Assembly (NCBI GenBank): GCA_937930275.1
Contig: CALGLM010000405.1
Span: forward strand, 1 to 28,778
Length of the DNA: 28,778 nt
Direction of reading: 5' to 3'
Source: an uncultured Ignavibacteria bacterium
Lineage (GTDB): Bacteria > Bacteroidota > Ignavibacteria > Ignavibacteriales > Melioribacteraceae
Shown: one piece after another, positions 15,695 through 24,920 of the stretch
Numbering within the stretch: position 1 is the stretch's first letter
How the letters are laid out: each line of letters opens with the position of its first letter
Program-made: the position numbers and the translations under genes
The notes under the pieces: model-generated
Database searches by the model: none
Told to the model about the DNA's origin: nothing
The model's input: the letters and a program-made list of their open reading frames with translations, nothing else

Positions 15695-16948
15695 ATGGAA
15701 AAATTGACTAATAATATAAATGACGAAAGATTATTAAATGCACTTTTAGAATCTACCAAAGATTTTGAATTTGACGATGCGTTAGAAAACGAATTGATAT
15801 TAAACATGGGTCCGCAGCATCCCGCTACACACGGCGTGCTACGTGTACTGCTACGGTTAGACGGTGAAAAAGTGATAGGAGCAATGCCTGAATTGGGTTA
15901 TTTGCACCGTGGCTACGAAAAGATGGCAGAAAATATGTCTTTTATCGAGTTTATACCTCATACCGATAGACTTGATTATACAAGCACTATGTGTAATAAT
16001 GTTGCTTATGCGCTTGCAGTTGAAAAACTTCTTGGTGTTGAAATACCTAAGAGAGCACAATATATAAGAATGCTTGTAGCCGAATTAAGCAGAATTGCCG
16101 GACACTTGGTTGCAATAGGTACTTTTGCACTTGATTTAGGTGCGGTTACTATGGTTGAATGGACATTTAGAGAACGTGAATATATTCAAAATATTTTTGA
16201 TAGAGTAGCGGGAGCACGCTTTACCACAAGCTTTACAAGAATAGGCGGCGTAGCAAGTGATGTTGATGATACAGCTATAGCTATGATTAGAGAGTTTTTA
16301 AAAGGATTTGACCCTGCTTTACAAGAAATGGCAAAGCTATTGCACGGTAATAGAATTTTTATTGAACGGTTGGAAGGAATTGGGGTCCTACCTAAAGAAA
16401 CTGCTATTGCTTACGGTGTTACCGGTCCAAGTTTACGAGCAAGCGGTGTTGAGTATGATATACGAAGAGCAAAACCTTATTTGCAGTATAATGAAATGGA
16501 TTTTAATGTTCCTACTTATACCGAAGGTGATTGTTTATCACGTTATTACATACGAGGCGATGAAGTAAAAGAAAGTGTTAAAATAGTTAATCAGATATTA
16601 GATAAAATGCCTGCCGGTGATATCATGGCAAATGACCCCAAAAAAGTATTACCGAGAAAAGGGGAAATTTACTCAAGAATGGAAGAACTTATACATGATT
16701 TTATGATTATAAATCATGGTGTAAATCCTCCGGTGGGAGATGTATATTTTTCGGCAGAAAATCCTAAAGGAGAATTAGGTTTTTATTTGGTTAGTAACGG
16801 AAAGGGGCACCCTTGGAAGTTAAAAATTCGTTCTCCTTCATTCTGTAATTTGCAAGTTTTACCGTTGCTTTGTAAAGGTCATATGGTATCGGATGTTGTA
16901 GCAATAATTGGAAGTTTAGACCCGGTAATGGGCGAAGCTGATAAATAA
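15695..16948 (+). CDS. nuoD: NADH-quinone oxidoreductase subunit D
   Basis: A 417-residue 49-kDa-type subunit of complex I; with NuoB it lines the quinone pocket. MGPQHPATHGVLRV near residue 33 carries the pocket His, followed by GYLHRGYEKMAE and the helical core. The C-terminus reads RSPSFCNLQVLP and then GSLDPVMGEADK, close to the usual ending. GGAG lies just upstream of the ATG. The gene is intact and of standard length. A 20-base gap with an AAAGAGG ribosome site leads to nuoE. Confidence 0.97.
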   Translation: MEKLTNNINDERLLNALLESTKDFEFDDALENELILNMGPQHPATHGVLRVLLRLDGEKVIGAMPELGYLHRGYEKMAENMSFIEFIPHTDRLDYTSTMCNNVAYALAVEKLLGVEIPKRAQYIRMLVAELSRIAGHLVAIGTFALDLGAVTMVEWTFREREYIQNIFDRVAGARFTTSFTRIGGVASDVDDTAIAMIREFLKGFDPALQEMAKLLHGNRIFIERLEGIGVLPKETAIAYGVTGPSLRASGVEYDIRRAKPYLQYNEMDFNVPTYTEGDCLSRYYIRGDEVKESVKIVNQILDKMPAGDIMANDPKKVLPRKGEIYSRMEELIHDFMIINHGVNPPVGDVYFSAENPKGELGFYLVSNGKGHPWKLKIRSPSFCNLQVLPLLCKGHMVSDVVAIIGSLDPVMGEADK

Positions 16949-16968
16949 TATTAAAGAGGTTTTTATAA

Positions 16969-17442
16969 ATGTCTTTTAAGTTTAGCGAAGAAAATTTAGT
17001 AAAAATAGAGAAAGCAAAAGCAAAGTATCCTACAAGTTTAGCTGCAGTTATGGATACTATTTATATTGCACAAGATCAAAACGGGTATATTTCTGACGAA
17101 GTTATGGAAGAAATTGCTTCTGTTCTATGTGTTGATAAAGTTCAAGTATTAAGCGTAGTAACTTTTTATACTATGTATTTTACAAAACCGATGGGTAGAA
17201 ACCATGTTCAAGTTTGCACAAATGTTTCGTGCATGTTACGCGGTGCTTACGAAATATGGGATGCAGTAAAAGAGAAACTTGGTTTAGAAAATATGCAAGT
17301 ATCGGAAGACGGAAAGTTTTCGCTTGAAGAAGTAGAATGTATGGGAGCATGCGGTTATGCCCCTATGATTGCTATAAATGACCGGTTTTATGAAAACTTA
17401 ACTAAAGAAAAAGTTTTAGAAATTTTGGATGCATGCAAATAA
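16969..17442 (+). CDS. nuoE: NADH-quinone oxidoreductase subunit E
   Basis: A 157-residue thioredoxin-fold subunit of the NADH module that binds the 2Fe-2S cluster N1a. The four ligands are plain: CTNVSC (C-x4-C) at ~80-85 and CMGAC (C-x3-C) at ~124-128. The N-terminal helical part (KYPTSLAAVMDTIYIAQDQNG) is also typical. It shares a short overlap with nuoF at its 3' end and belongs to the same operon. Confidence 0.96.
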   Translation: MSFKFSEENLVKIEKAKAKYPTSLAAVMDTIYIAQDQNGYISDEVMEEIASVLCVDKVQVLSVVTFYTMYFTKPMGRNHVQVCTNVSCMLRGAYEIWDAVKEKLGLENMQVSEDGKFSLEEVECMGACGYAPMIAINDRFYENLTKEKVLEILDACK

Positions 17443-18761
17443 TGGAAAGAATAGTATTACCAAATATTCCGAATTATCATAAATTAGATGTTTATGTTGC
17501 TAACGGCGGTTATAATGCTGCTAAAAAGGCGTTTTTAATGACTCCCGACGATGTTATAGATACTGTTAAAAAATCCGGTTTACGCGGACGCGGCGGTGCA
17601 GCATTTTCTACGGGGCTAAAATGGTCATTTATGCCAAAAACTGCTAAGATAAAATATCTTGCCATTAACGGTGACGAAAGCGAACCCGGTTCATTTAAAG
17701 ATAGACAAATTTTTGAGGATAATCCTCATCAGTTAATTGAAGGTATTTTAATTGCTTGTTATGCAATAGGTGCTAATAAAGCTTATTTATATATTCGCGG
17801 CGAGTACCACAAGTGGATAAATTTAATGCATATAGCCTTAGCCGATGCTTATGAAAACGGTTATGTCGGCGAAAAAATGAAAGAAAAATTTGGCACCGAG
17901 TTTTTCTGTGACATATACATTCATAAAGGAGCCGGCGCATATATTTGCGGCGAAGAGTCATCATTGATGAATTCAATTGAAGGCTATAGAGGTTATCCGA
18001 GAGTAAAACCTCCGTTTCCTGCGCAAAAAGGTTTATGGGGTATGCCTACTACCATTAATAATGTAGAAACTATAACTAACGTACCAAAAATAATTGAAAA
18101 AGGTTGGGAATGGTTCTCGTCAATCGGTGCTCAAAAACATCCCGGTACATTACTTTTTGGTATTAGCGGCCATGTAAATAAACCCGGAGTTTATGAATTA
18201 CCGAGCGGTATTTTATTAACTGAATTAATTTATGATTATGCCGGAGGAGTACCGGGAAATAAAAAAATTAAATGCGTAATACCGGGCGGCAGCAGTATGC
18301 CTCCGTTAAGAGGGGATAGCTTAGAAGGTGTTAGAATGGACGCTGATTCGTTAAAAGTAGTTGGCTCTGCAATAGGTACGGGCGGTGTTATGGTTATGGA
18401 CGAAGATACTGATTTGGTTAAAGTTTTAATAAGAATCGCAAAGTTTTATTATCACGAAAGTTGCGGGCAATGCACGCCTTGCAGAGAAGGTACTGGCTGG
18501 ATGTTAAAAACTTTGAAAAGAATTGGTGAAGGCAACGGAACTTCGTCTGATTTGGATTTATTGATTAATGTAGCAAATAATATTGAAGGAAATACAGTTT
18601 GTGCGTTAGGTGATGCAGCTGCTTGGCCCGTAAAATTCTTCATTCAACGCTTTAGAGAAGAGTTTGAAAAAGCAGTTAAAAAAGATGTTGTAATTCCGGT
18701 TGCAAATAAAGTACATAGCATGCGAAATACTGCTGTGCCTTTAAGCGATTTGAAATTGTAA
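17433..18761 (+). CDS. nuoF: NADH-quinone oxidoreductase subunit F
   Basis: A 442-residue flavoprotein that oxidises NADH and passes electrons to cluster N3. Motifs in order: GLRGRGGAAFSTGLKW (NADH loop), GDESEPGSFKDR (FMN), GAGAYICGEESSLMNSIEG, then the 4Fe-4S site ESCGQCTPCREGTGW plus the later Cys in EGNTVCALGD. The start could be the ATG at 17433, overlapping nuoE by ten bases, or the ATG at 17442, overlapping its stop by one base; the two differ by three residues. It is the last nuo gene here: a terminator follows and nuoG-nuoN are not present. Confidence 0.96.
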   Translation: MQIMERIVLPNIPNYHKLDVYVANGGYNAAKKAFLMTPDDVIDTVKKSGLRGRGGAAFSTGLKWSFMPKTAKIKYLAINGDESEPGSFKDRQIFEDNPHQLIEGILIACYAIGANKAYLYIRGEYHKWINLMHIALADAYENGYVGEKMKEKFGTEFFCDIYIHKGAGAYICGEESSLMNSIEGYRGYPRVKPPFPAQKGLWGMPTTINNVETITNVPKIIEKGWEWFSSIGAQKHPGTLLFGISGHVNKPGVYELPSGILLTELIYDYAGGVPGNKKIKCVIPGGSSMPPLRGDSLEGVRMDADSLKVVGSAIGTGGVMVMDEDTDLVKVLIRIAKFYYHESCGQCTPCREGTGWMLKTLKRIGEGNGTSSDLDLLINVANNIEGNTVCALGDAAAWPVKFFIQRFREEFEKAVKKDVVIPVANKVHSMRNTAVPLSDLKL

Positions 18762-18782
18762 TTTAATCGTATTGAATATAAT

Positions 18783-18809
18783 AAAAAAGCCGATTTATCG
18801 GCTTTTTTT
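18783..18809. terminator. Bidirectional intrinsic terminator
   Basis: An 11-bp stem with a four-base loop: left arm 18783-18793 ending GCCGA, right arm 18798-18808 starting TCGGC, flanked by an A-run and a T-run. It therefore has a U-tract on both strands. It ends nuoABCDEF on the plus strand and the eight-gene envelope operon on the minus strand, whose last stop codon begins three bases away. Confidence 0.92.
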
Positions 18810-18811
18810 GT

Positions 18812-21262
18812 TTATATAACTCTAATAACAATCATTGTCATATCATCATGTTGTGCGGTTTTTCCCGTAAATTTATGTACGTCTTTATAAACCGTTTCTA
18901 AAAGTTCGTTAGCATTATTAAACTTGTTGCTGTTTATAATATCAACTAATTTATCCATGCCGTATTCTTCACCCTTACTGTTTTCGGCTTCAGTTACTCC
19001 GTCAGTAAACATGATTATAAAATCACCTAAACCTATATTTACTTGCTGCTCGGTAATTGTTTTTGAAAATACATCTCCTTTTTCCAAACCAAGAGCAATA
19101 CCCGTAGGTTTTAATATTTCACAATCTAAATTTGGTCTTTTGTATATTAGCGGATTATGTCCGGCACGTGAAAAAGTTAAGCTGTTATTTTCTGTATCTA
19201 TTAACGTAAATATCATGCTAATAAAATTGCCTCGCTCAACGTTTTCATAAAACATGGAATTCATATCGGTTAATAACTGAGAAGGGGAAGTATTAAATCT
19301 GGAAGTTGCTTTAAGAAATCCTTTTGTAAGCGTCATGTAAAACGCTGCTTTTGTTCCTTTTCCAGAAACATCACCTATTGCTATGCCGATTTTTTTATCT
19401 GAAAATTTTATAAAATCGTAATAATCTCCTCCGACTTCGTATGCAGGAAGACAACGAGCAGCAATTTCCAATCGTTCAAATAACGGGCTTTTTTGAGGTA
19501 AAAAGGACATTTGAACATCTCTTGCAACAGATAATTCACCTTGTAACCTTTGTCTTTCTGATATATGTTTTTGAAATTTTGGAGTAATTTTATTTAAATC
19601 GTCAAGTCGGTATTTAGAAAAGAGAGCAATAATGCCTAATAAAATTACTAAACTGCAAAGTATAATTTGTAAAATAAATTCTGTTTCGGGTACTAAAGCA
19701 AACCATGATATTATTATACTTGAATATGCGGTAAATAGTGTTATTAAAATTGTGAAAAAATCGTACTTCCACATCAATGTAGAGATTATTATACCGATAA
19801 TAAACTGTATTATTATTCCAAGAAATATCGGGCTTGTTGTATCATGTGCAACTATTGCCCAAATAAGCGCAGTTGTTAAAATAAATATATTACTGTTTTT
19901 AGTTCTACTTCGTAAAAATGTACCAATTGCCAAAAAGATAATTATAATAGGAAAAAGAATATTGTTAACTGCCTTTACAAAAGGATAAAATACGGATAAA
20001 ATTTGATCTATTATAAATACTTCTTCTTTTAAAACAATTAACGAAAAATTTGTATAAAAACTAAATGCATAAAGTAGAGTAAAATAAACGGCAACAACGG
20101 CAAGCCCAAAACTAACGCCTCGTAATATAGCTTTCCCTATTTTGTTATGAAAAAAATATCCGTTTGTAATAAGGTCTAATGAAATAAGTTTTTCGTTCCA
20201 AATTTCACGTGTATATGATTCTGCAACGGCAGTTATAATTATATAACCCCCAAAACTGAATAAAAACCCAAATACAATAGGTAACAGTATTTCCCATCCT
20301 AAGGGCATTCTAACAAAAACAAAATTAAATATTACCGCCAATCCGCCTAAGCTTCCTATAATTATGGCTGTTCTAAAACCTATTTCATAAGCTCGGTAAC
20401 GTTTAAATGCTGCAATTATCATTGCAATAAGTACAATAAAATAAACAGCAATTGATGCAATTTCAAATGCTACTTCAACTTTATCCGATTCAATTTTATC
20501 AACTTTATCCGAGTGTAGTGAAAAATTAGTAATATAATTTCCTATTAAACTAACTTTTACTTTAATAGTATCATTCAATCCGGAATTAAATGATTTACCT
20601 TCAAAAACGTAGTTGCCTCTTTTTAAATTATCTTCTTTAACACTTAGGTTACTATCAATTCCTTTTGGAGATAATGATATTGAAATAGATTTTTCTTTTT
20701 GTTTTTTATCGTGTTTAATTGTGTCTAATTCGGAAAGATTAAATTTGGTGTGTTTTTCTAAAAAGACTTTTACTTTTGTGAATGCTTCGTTATAAGTTAA
20801 TGTATTAGTTTTTGCAGAATCGTCAATATTTATTTCATATCCGATGAGGTTACCGTTAAGTGTAAAAGAGATATTAATTTGCCCTAAAATTGCCTTAACA
20901 ATTTGCTCCTTATTGCCTGAAAACATTGCTGATTTTTCATTGTCTTTGTCAATTGAAACGTTCCAATAATATCCTGGTACTTCATCTTTAAACTTTTCGG
21001 CTGATTTAGTTATCCCGTGTTTTTTTTGAGTAAAGCCAATCATGTTTTTATTTGCAGCTAAACCGACCGAAATATTATTTTTATTTACCGTAATATTTTG
21101 GTCTTTTAATATTTCTAATGTTAAAGTTTTTATGCTATCTACAGAAATATTATAAGAAACTTGAGCGTAAGGATTAACTTTTTTATTAAGAGAGGCAATA
21201 ATAACAATAGATATAAAGATTGTTGTTAAAGCATACAATAGAATTCTATAATTCTTTTTCAT
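18812..21262 (-). CDS. Membrane-bound RsbU/SpoIIE-type protein phosphatase
   Basis: An 816-residue sensor phosphatase. Residues 7-24 form a first membrane helix, followed by an extracytoplasmic domain of ~240 residues with two similar-looking halves. A block of several membrane helices runs to about residue 550, then a short helical linker leads to a PP2C/SpoIIE catalytic domain at ~580-815. Metal-binding motifs are intact: VGGDYYDF, GDVSGKGTKAA, TDGVTEAE and the closing HDDMTMIVI. Such enzymes usually dephosphorylate an anti-anti-sigma factor (STAS protein) to release a sigma factor or another partner; no STAS or anti-sigma gene is nearby. It is last in the LPS operon, 23 bases after lptB, the position rpoN has in many Proteobacteria. 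Confidence 0.88.
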   Translation of the reverse strand: MKKNYRILLYALTTIFISIVIIASLNKKVNPYAQVSYNISVDSIKTLTLEILKDQNITVNKNNISVGLAANKNMIGFTQKKHGITKSAEKFKDEVPGYYWNVSIDKDNEKSAMFSGNKEQIVKAILGQINISFTLNGNLIGYEINIDDSAKTNTLTYNEAFTKVKVFLEKHTKFNLSELDTIKHDKKQKEKSISISLSPKGIDSNLSVKEDNLKRGNYVFEGKSFNSGLNDTIKVKVSLIGNYITNFSLHSDKVDKIESDKVEVAFEIASIAVYFIVLIAMIIAAFKRYRAYEIGFRTAIIIGSLGGLAVIFNFVFVRMPLGWEILLPIVFGFLFSFGGYIIITAVAESYTREIWNEKLISLDLITNGYFFHNKIGKAILRGVSFGLAVVAVYFTLLYAFSFYTNFSLIVLKEEVFIIDQILSVFYPFVKAVNNILFPIIIIFLAIGTFLRSRTKNSNIFILTTALIWAIVAHDTTSPIFLGIIIQFIIGIIISTLMWKYDFFTILITLFTAYSSIIISWFALVPETEFILQIILCSLVILLGIIALFSKYRLDDLNKITPKFQKHISERQRLQGELSVARDVQMSFLPQKSPLFERLEIAARCLPAYEVGGDYYDFIKFSDKKIGIAIGDVSGKGTKAAFYMTLTKGFLKATSRFNTSPSQLLTDMNSMFYENVERGNFISMIFTLIDTENNSLTFSRAGHNPLIYKRPNLDCEILKPTGIALGLEKGDVFSKTITEQQVNIGLGDFIIMFTDGVTEAENSKGEEYGMDKLVDIINSNKFNNANELLETVYKDVHKFTGKTAQHDDMTMIVIRVI

Positions 21263-21285
21263 CGTAATTTTTAGTTATTTTTAAT

Positions 21286-22026
21286 TTAGACGTATCTATC
21301 CAACTTAAAGTTTTCGCCCAAGTACAACTTTCTAACTTCACTGTCATCGGCTAAAACCTCTGCAGTTCCTTCTTTAAAAATCTGTCCGTTAATTAATATG
21401 TAAGCTCTATCAACAATACTTAAAGTTTCATGAACATTATGGTCAGTAATTAAAATTCCTATTCCTTTATGTTTTAGATTATATACAATTTTCATTATAT
21501 CTTCAACCGCAATAGGGTCAACTCCTGCAAATGGCTCATCAAGTAAAATAAACTTAGGTTTTGAAGCTAAAGCACGTGCAATTTCGGTTCGTCTTCTTTC
21601 GCCGCCGCTTAACTGATATCCCAAATTTTTACGAATATGTGAAATACTTAATTCCTCAAGTAATCTCTCAAGTTCACTTTTTCTTTCATCGGCATTGTAT
21701 TTCATTAATTGTAAAACAGCCAAAATGTTGTCTTCAACGCTAAGTCTTCTAAAAACAGACGCCTCTTGCGGCAAATCACCTATACCGTTTTTTGCTCTTT
21801 TATACATCGGCTCTTTTGTTATTTCTTTATCATTTAAAAATACTTTTCCGCTATCCGGAGAAATCATGCCTACAGTCATATAAAATGTAGTCGTTTTACC
21901 TGCGCCGTTTGGTCCAAGCAAACCAACAACCTCTCCTTGTTTAACCGAAACGGAAACTTTATTTACGACTGCTCTTTTTTTGTAAACTTTTACTAAATTT
22001 TCACTTTTTAAAGTATATAATTCCAT
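21286..22026 (-). CDS. lptB: LPS export ABC transporter ATP-binding protein
   Basis: A 246-residue ATPase of the LptB2FGC complex that extracts LPS from the inner membrane. Motifs: Walker [10 protein letters not shown] at ~36-44, Q-loop region ending DLPQEAS, signature LSGGERRR, Walker [13 protein letters not shown] and the H-loop Asp-His in ITDHNV. GERRR and FAGVDPIAV are characteristic of LptB rather than of other ABC ATPases. LptF and LptG are not in the window. It lies directly after the LptA-like gene, as expected for this pathway. Confidence 0.95.
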   Translation of the reverse strand: MELYTLKSENLVKVYKKRAVVNKVSVSVKQGEVVGLLGPNGAGKTTTFYMTVGMISPDSGKVFLNDKEITKEPMYKRAKNGIGDLPQEASVFRRLSVEDNILAVLQLMKYNADERKSELERLLEELSISHIRKNLGYQLSGGERRRTEIARALASKPKFILLDEPFAGVDPIAVEDIMKIVYNLKHKGIGILITDHNVHETLSIVDRAYILINGQIFKEGTAEVLADDSEVRKLYLGENFKLDRYV

Positions 22027-22036
22027 GTTAAATTAT

Positions 22037-23395
22037 CTAATTATTGCGTAATCTTTTATAAAAAAAATCTTTTTGTGGCTTATCAGCCATAATTTTAAAT
22101 GTCGGTAAAGTAAAATCTTTTTCTTTCCCTTTTATCAATTTTTCGGGATGATATTCACTAATTGCCTGTTCATAAAGTCTTACATCTTGAACTTTTTTAT
22201 CCTTAAAATATATTTTTGCATTATTTGCCGATGATTTGATTAAACCTTTAGCTGTCGAATCTTCAAACGTATAGTAGATGCTTAACACTTTACCGTTTAT
22301 TATTGTATTAGTTAAGGTTGTATCATTAAAGAAGAGGCGAATTTTATCTCCGGATATTTGATTATATCTAAAATCATAATTTTCTACTTTTGAAAGTAAA
22401 AATGCATCATTATTAATTTCCGCAAAATCTAATCTGTTTTCTTTAAGATAAACGGTGATACTATCTCCGGTTGCCTGATTTTCATCGTACCACATAATAG
22501 GTTGGGGTTTATCGGCATTAATTCTATAAGTAAAAAGTTTATTTTGGTTTTTATAAAAATAGCTAATATCGTTTACGGATACAAGTCCGCTTCTGTAAAT
22601 ATTTACCGAATCTGTTGCAATATATGTTGTTTCGTTACTATCTTCTATACTTTCCAACAGTTTTGAAACTAAAAATAAGGTGTCTAAGTTGCCGTTTTTT
22701 GATGTATCAATTTGCATTAAAAACGGAGAACCGGTTACTTTAGTGTAGCCGCTATCGGCATAATTTTCTAAATAATTACCAAAAATAAACGCAGTATTAT
22801 TTTTATTTGTTAAAATTATGTGATTAAATGCGTATGATATTCTTGATTTTCTGTAGTGAATTAAGCTGTCGGCATAAATCGTATTAGCAGTATCTTTAAT
22901 TTCAACGCTTCCTACTGCAACCGCATGGTTAGTATTATGGTAATAATTTAATTTTATACTTACCATATTATTAATTTTATCAAATAAATTTACGTCCGTG
23001 TAAAAGTATGCTCGTTTTTCGTTAAAATAATAATATCCGTTCACTGCGGTTAAGGTAATATGAGTATCGTTAAGAACCAATCCGTTATTAGAATAAGCTA
23101 TTCTATTGTTTCCATCATAAAATCCGCGCGGAGTTTTAATAGTTACCGTATCTTGTGTTACAACTACATCGCCTATCAATTCGGCTTCGTTTTTATCTAT
23201 ATTTTGAATTGCATGTTTACAAGTTATTTTAACATCGCCTTGAGTAATTATAACATTACCTATTACTTCACGCATTTTTACGCCGTCAATATTTTTGCCG
23301 ACAAGGCTATCACCGACCACAACTACAGGTAAATTTTTGTTTTGAGCCGAAATTATTCCGAAAGAAAGAAGTATAATAAAAAGATATTTATTCAT
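22037..23395 (-). CDS. LptA-like periplasmic LPS transport protein (OstA-like)
   Basis: A 452-residue exported protein; signal peptide MNKYLFIILLSFGIISA is cut before Gln. The N-terminal ~150 residues repeat the OstA/LptA pattern: REVIGNVIITQGDVKITCKHAIQNI and ELIGDVVVTQDTVTIKTPRGFYDG. These beta-jellyroll units build the periplasmic bridge for LPS. It is much longer than the ~185-residue LptA of Escherichia coli and continues with more strand-rich repeats (EITGSP-like and GDSITVYLKENRLDFAEI), as in the OstA-like proteins of Bacteroidota. It overlaps lptC by eight bases; an AGGAAACAAG ribosome site precedes the ATG. The gene sits between lptC and lptB. Confidence 0.88.
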   Translation of the reverse strand: MNKYLFIILLSFGIISAQNKNLPVVVVGDSLVGKNIDGVKMREVIGNVIITQGDVKITCKHAIQNIDKNEAELIGDVVVTQDTVTIKTPRGFYDGNNRIAYSNNGLVLNDTHITLTAVNGYYYFNEKRAYFYTDVNLFDKINNMVSIKLNYYHNTNHAVAVGSVEIKDTANTIYADSLIHYRKSRISYAFNHIILTNKNNTAFIFGNYLENYADSGYTKVTGSPFLMQIDTSKNGNLDTLFLVSKLLESIEDSNETTYIATDSVNIYRSGLVSVNDISYFYKNQNKLFTYRINADKPQPIMWYDENQATGDSITVYLKENRLDFAEINNDAFLLSKVENYDFRYNQISGDKIRLFFNDTTLTNTIINGKVLSIYYTFEDSTAKGLIKSSANNAKIYFKDKKVQDVRLYEQAISEYHPEKLIKGKEKDFTLPTFKIMADKPQKDFFYKRLRNN

Positions 23396-23930
23396 TCTTG
23401 TTTCCTGAAATAACGGTTGAATAAGTAATATTATAAATAGTATAATTTTTTAATGATTGGTCGGATTCAAATCCGTATCCTTGAATATTTTCGGTATCAG
23501 AGATTAATTTTACAAATTTATCGCTTGATATTTTTCTATCGCTATTACGCCACATTAACTCTTCCGTTGTTAAAGTTACTCCGCTATCATTAACCGCAAC
23601 AACATTTTTATAAGCAATCATATTTTTAGTTATATCGTCAACTTTGCCGTATTTACTTGTTAATGTAGTTGTTTTTATTTCGTTTTTATCGAAGAACTCA
23701 ATTTTGACACCGTCAATTAATGTTTGTTTGGGATTTTCATACATCCTTAAATGATCGGCATATAATATGGCTTTTAGCTTGCCGTCTTCCGAAAAATAAA
23801 TTTTTGAATTGAAACTTTCTTGAATTGGGATATCTTTGGCATTTGTGTTTTCAACCGGCGGCTTTAATTTTTCTTCGGTGCATGAAAAAAATAATAATAG
23901 AGATAAACCAATTAAAAGTTTATATCTCAT
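23388..23930 (-). CDS. lptC: LptC, LPS export protein
   Basis: A 180-residue membrane-tethered protein that passes LPS from LptB2FG to the LptA bridge. The N-terminal hydrophobic stretch ends in LLFFSC, a lipobox with a Phe at -2, so it may be lipid-anchored rather than helix-anchored as in Escherichia coli. The mature part is the typical jellyroll: KIYFSEDGKLKAILYADHLRMY and IKTTTLTSKYGKVDDITKNM, then DSGVTLTTEELMWRNSDRKI. These are standard LptC features in this lineage. Start and stop overlap the neighbouring genes by four (ATGA with kdsD) and eight bases, so expression is coupled. Confidence 0.9.
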   Translation of the reverse strand: MRYKLLIGLSLLLFFSCTEEKLKPPVENTNAKDIPIQESFNSKIYFSEDGKLKAILYADHLRMYENPKQTLIDGVKIEFFDKNEIKTTTLTSKYGKVDDITKNMIAYKNVVAVNDSGVTLTTEELMWRNSDRKISSDKFVKLISDTENIQGYGFESDQSLKNYTIYNITYSTVISGNKNE

Positions 23931-24910
23931 CGCGCTTGTAATCCCAATCTAACTAAATCATGCAAATGAATAATGCCTATGGGAAATTTGTTTTCGTCAA
24001 TAACAATTAAAGAAGTAATGCTAAATTTTTCCATTTGTTGTAAAGCAAATGACGCGAGAAACTCGCTGCTGATTGTCTTTGGATTTTTAGACATTATGTC
24101 TTTTGCTTTAAGGTTTTCAATTGTAGTAGTTTTTTCAAGTAAACGTCTTAAATCACCGTCTGTAATAATACCGATTAATTTGTCGTTTTTATCAACTACT
24201 GCAGTCGTACCCAATCTTTTACTTGTAATTTCTATAATAGTATCTTTTAAGGATGTTTCTTCATTAACAATAGGAACATCGCTTCCGGTGTACATTATTT
24301 CGGAAATTCTTAACGATAAACGTTTCCCGAGAGAACCGGCTGGGTGCAATAATGCAAAATCTTCTGCAGTAAAGCCCCTCATCTCTAACAGTACAATTGC
24401 AAGAGCGTCTCCCATTACTAAAGCTGCAGTTGTTGAAGCAGTAGGAGCTAAATCATACGGACATGCTTCTTCTTTAACTCCGCAATCAAGCACAATATCG
24501 CACTCTTTGGCAATTTTACTATCAACGTTTCCAGTCATCATTATTAAAGGAACGTTTATCCTTTTAAACATAGGAACTAAGTTAAAAAGCTCTTCTGTAT
24601 ATCCGCTTTTGGAAATTAAAATTACAATATCATCTTTCCTAACCATTCCCAAATCGCCGTGTGTAGCATCGGTAGGATGAAGATATATAGCCGCAGTTCC
24701 TGTACTATTCATTGTCGCAACAATTTTGCGGGCAATTAAGCCGCTTTTTCCCATACCCGTAAAAACTACTCGTCCTTTAGCTTTATAGATTAATTTTACT
24801 GCCTTTGCAAACGATTTATCTACACGTCCGATTAATTCATTAATCGAATCGCCTTCAATTTTTATAACATTTTTACCAATTTCAACAAGTTCTTTATCAC
24901 TTAATTTCAT
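23927..24910 (-). CDS. kdsD: Arabinose-5-phosphate isomerase, Kdo pathway
   Basis: Interconverts ribulose 5-phosphate and arabinose 5-phosphate, the first step to Kdo. The start at 24910 (MKLSDKELVEIG) is preferred over one at 24973, which would add 21 residues overlapping kdsA. The protein has 327 residues. The SIS domain at ~15-185 shows GMGKSGLIARKIVATMNSTG, LISKSGYTEEL, KEEACPYDLAPTAST and LLHPAGSLGKRL. Two CBS domains at ~195-327 complete the classic KdsD/KpsF/GutQ form. The usual HPAEA-HGDLGM reads HPTDATHGDLGM, a small departure. Adjacent kdsA and lptC make the Kdo role, rather than a sugar-alcohol role, the likely one. It overlaps lptC by four bases. Confidence 0.92.
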   Translation of the reverse strand: MKLSDKELVEIGKNVIKIEGDSINELIGRVDKSFAKAVKLIYKAKGRVVFTGMGKSGLIARKIVATMNSTGTAAIYLHPTDATHGDLGMVRKDDIVILISKSGYTEELFNLVPMFKRINVPLIMMTGNVDSKIAKECDIVLDCGVKEEACPYDLAPTASTTAALVMGDALAIVLLEMRGFTAEDFALLHPAGSLGKRLSLRISEIMYTGSDVPIVNEETSLKDTIIEITSKRLGTTAVVDKNDKLIGIITDGDLRRLLEKTTTIENLKAKDIMSKNPKTISSEFLASFALQQMEKFSITSLIVIDENKFPIGIIHLHDLVRLGLQAR

Positions 24911-24920
24911 TTTATTTTTT

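Noticed and set aside
18812..21262. CAAX-protease-like (CPBP) reading of the membrane block in the phosphatase
   Set aside because: The helix pattern is vaguely similar, but no EExxxR motif or matching His motifs were found.
23973..24680. A 235-codon plus-strand open frame
   Set aside because: It is the antisense of kdsD, whose SIS and CBS motifs are unambiguous.
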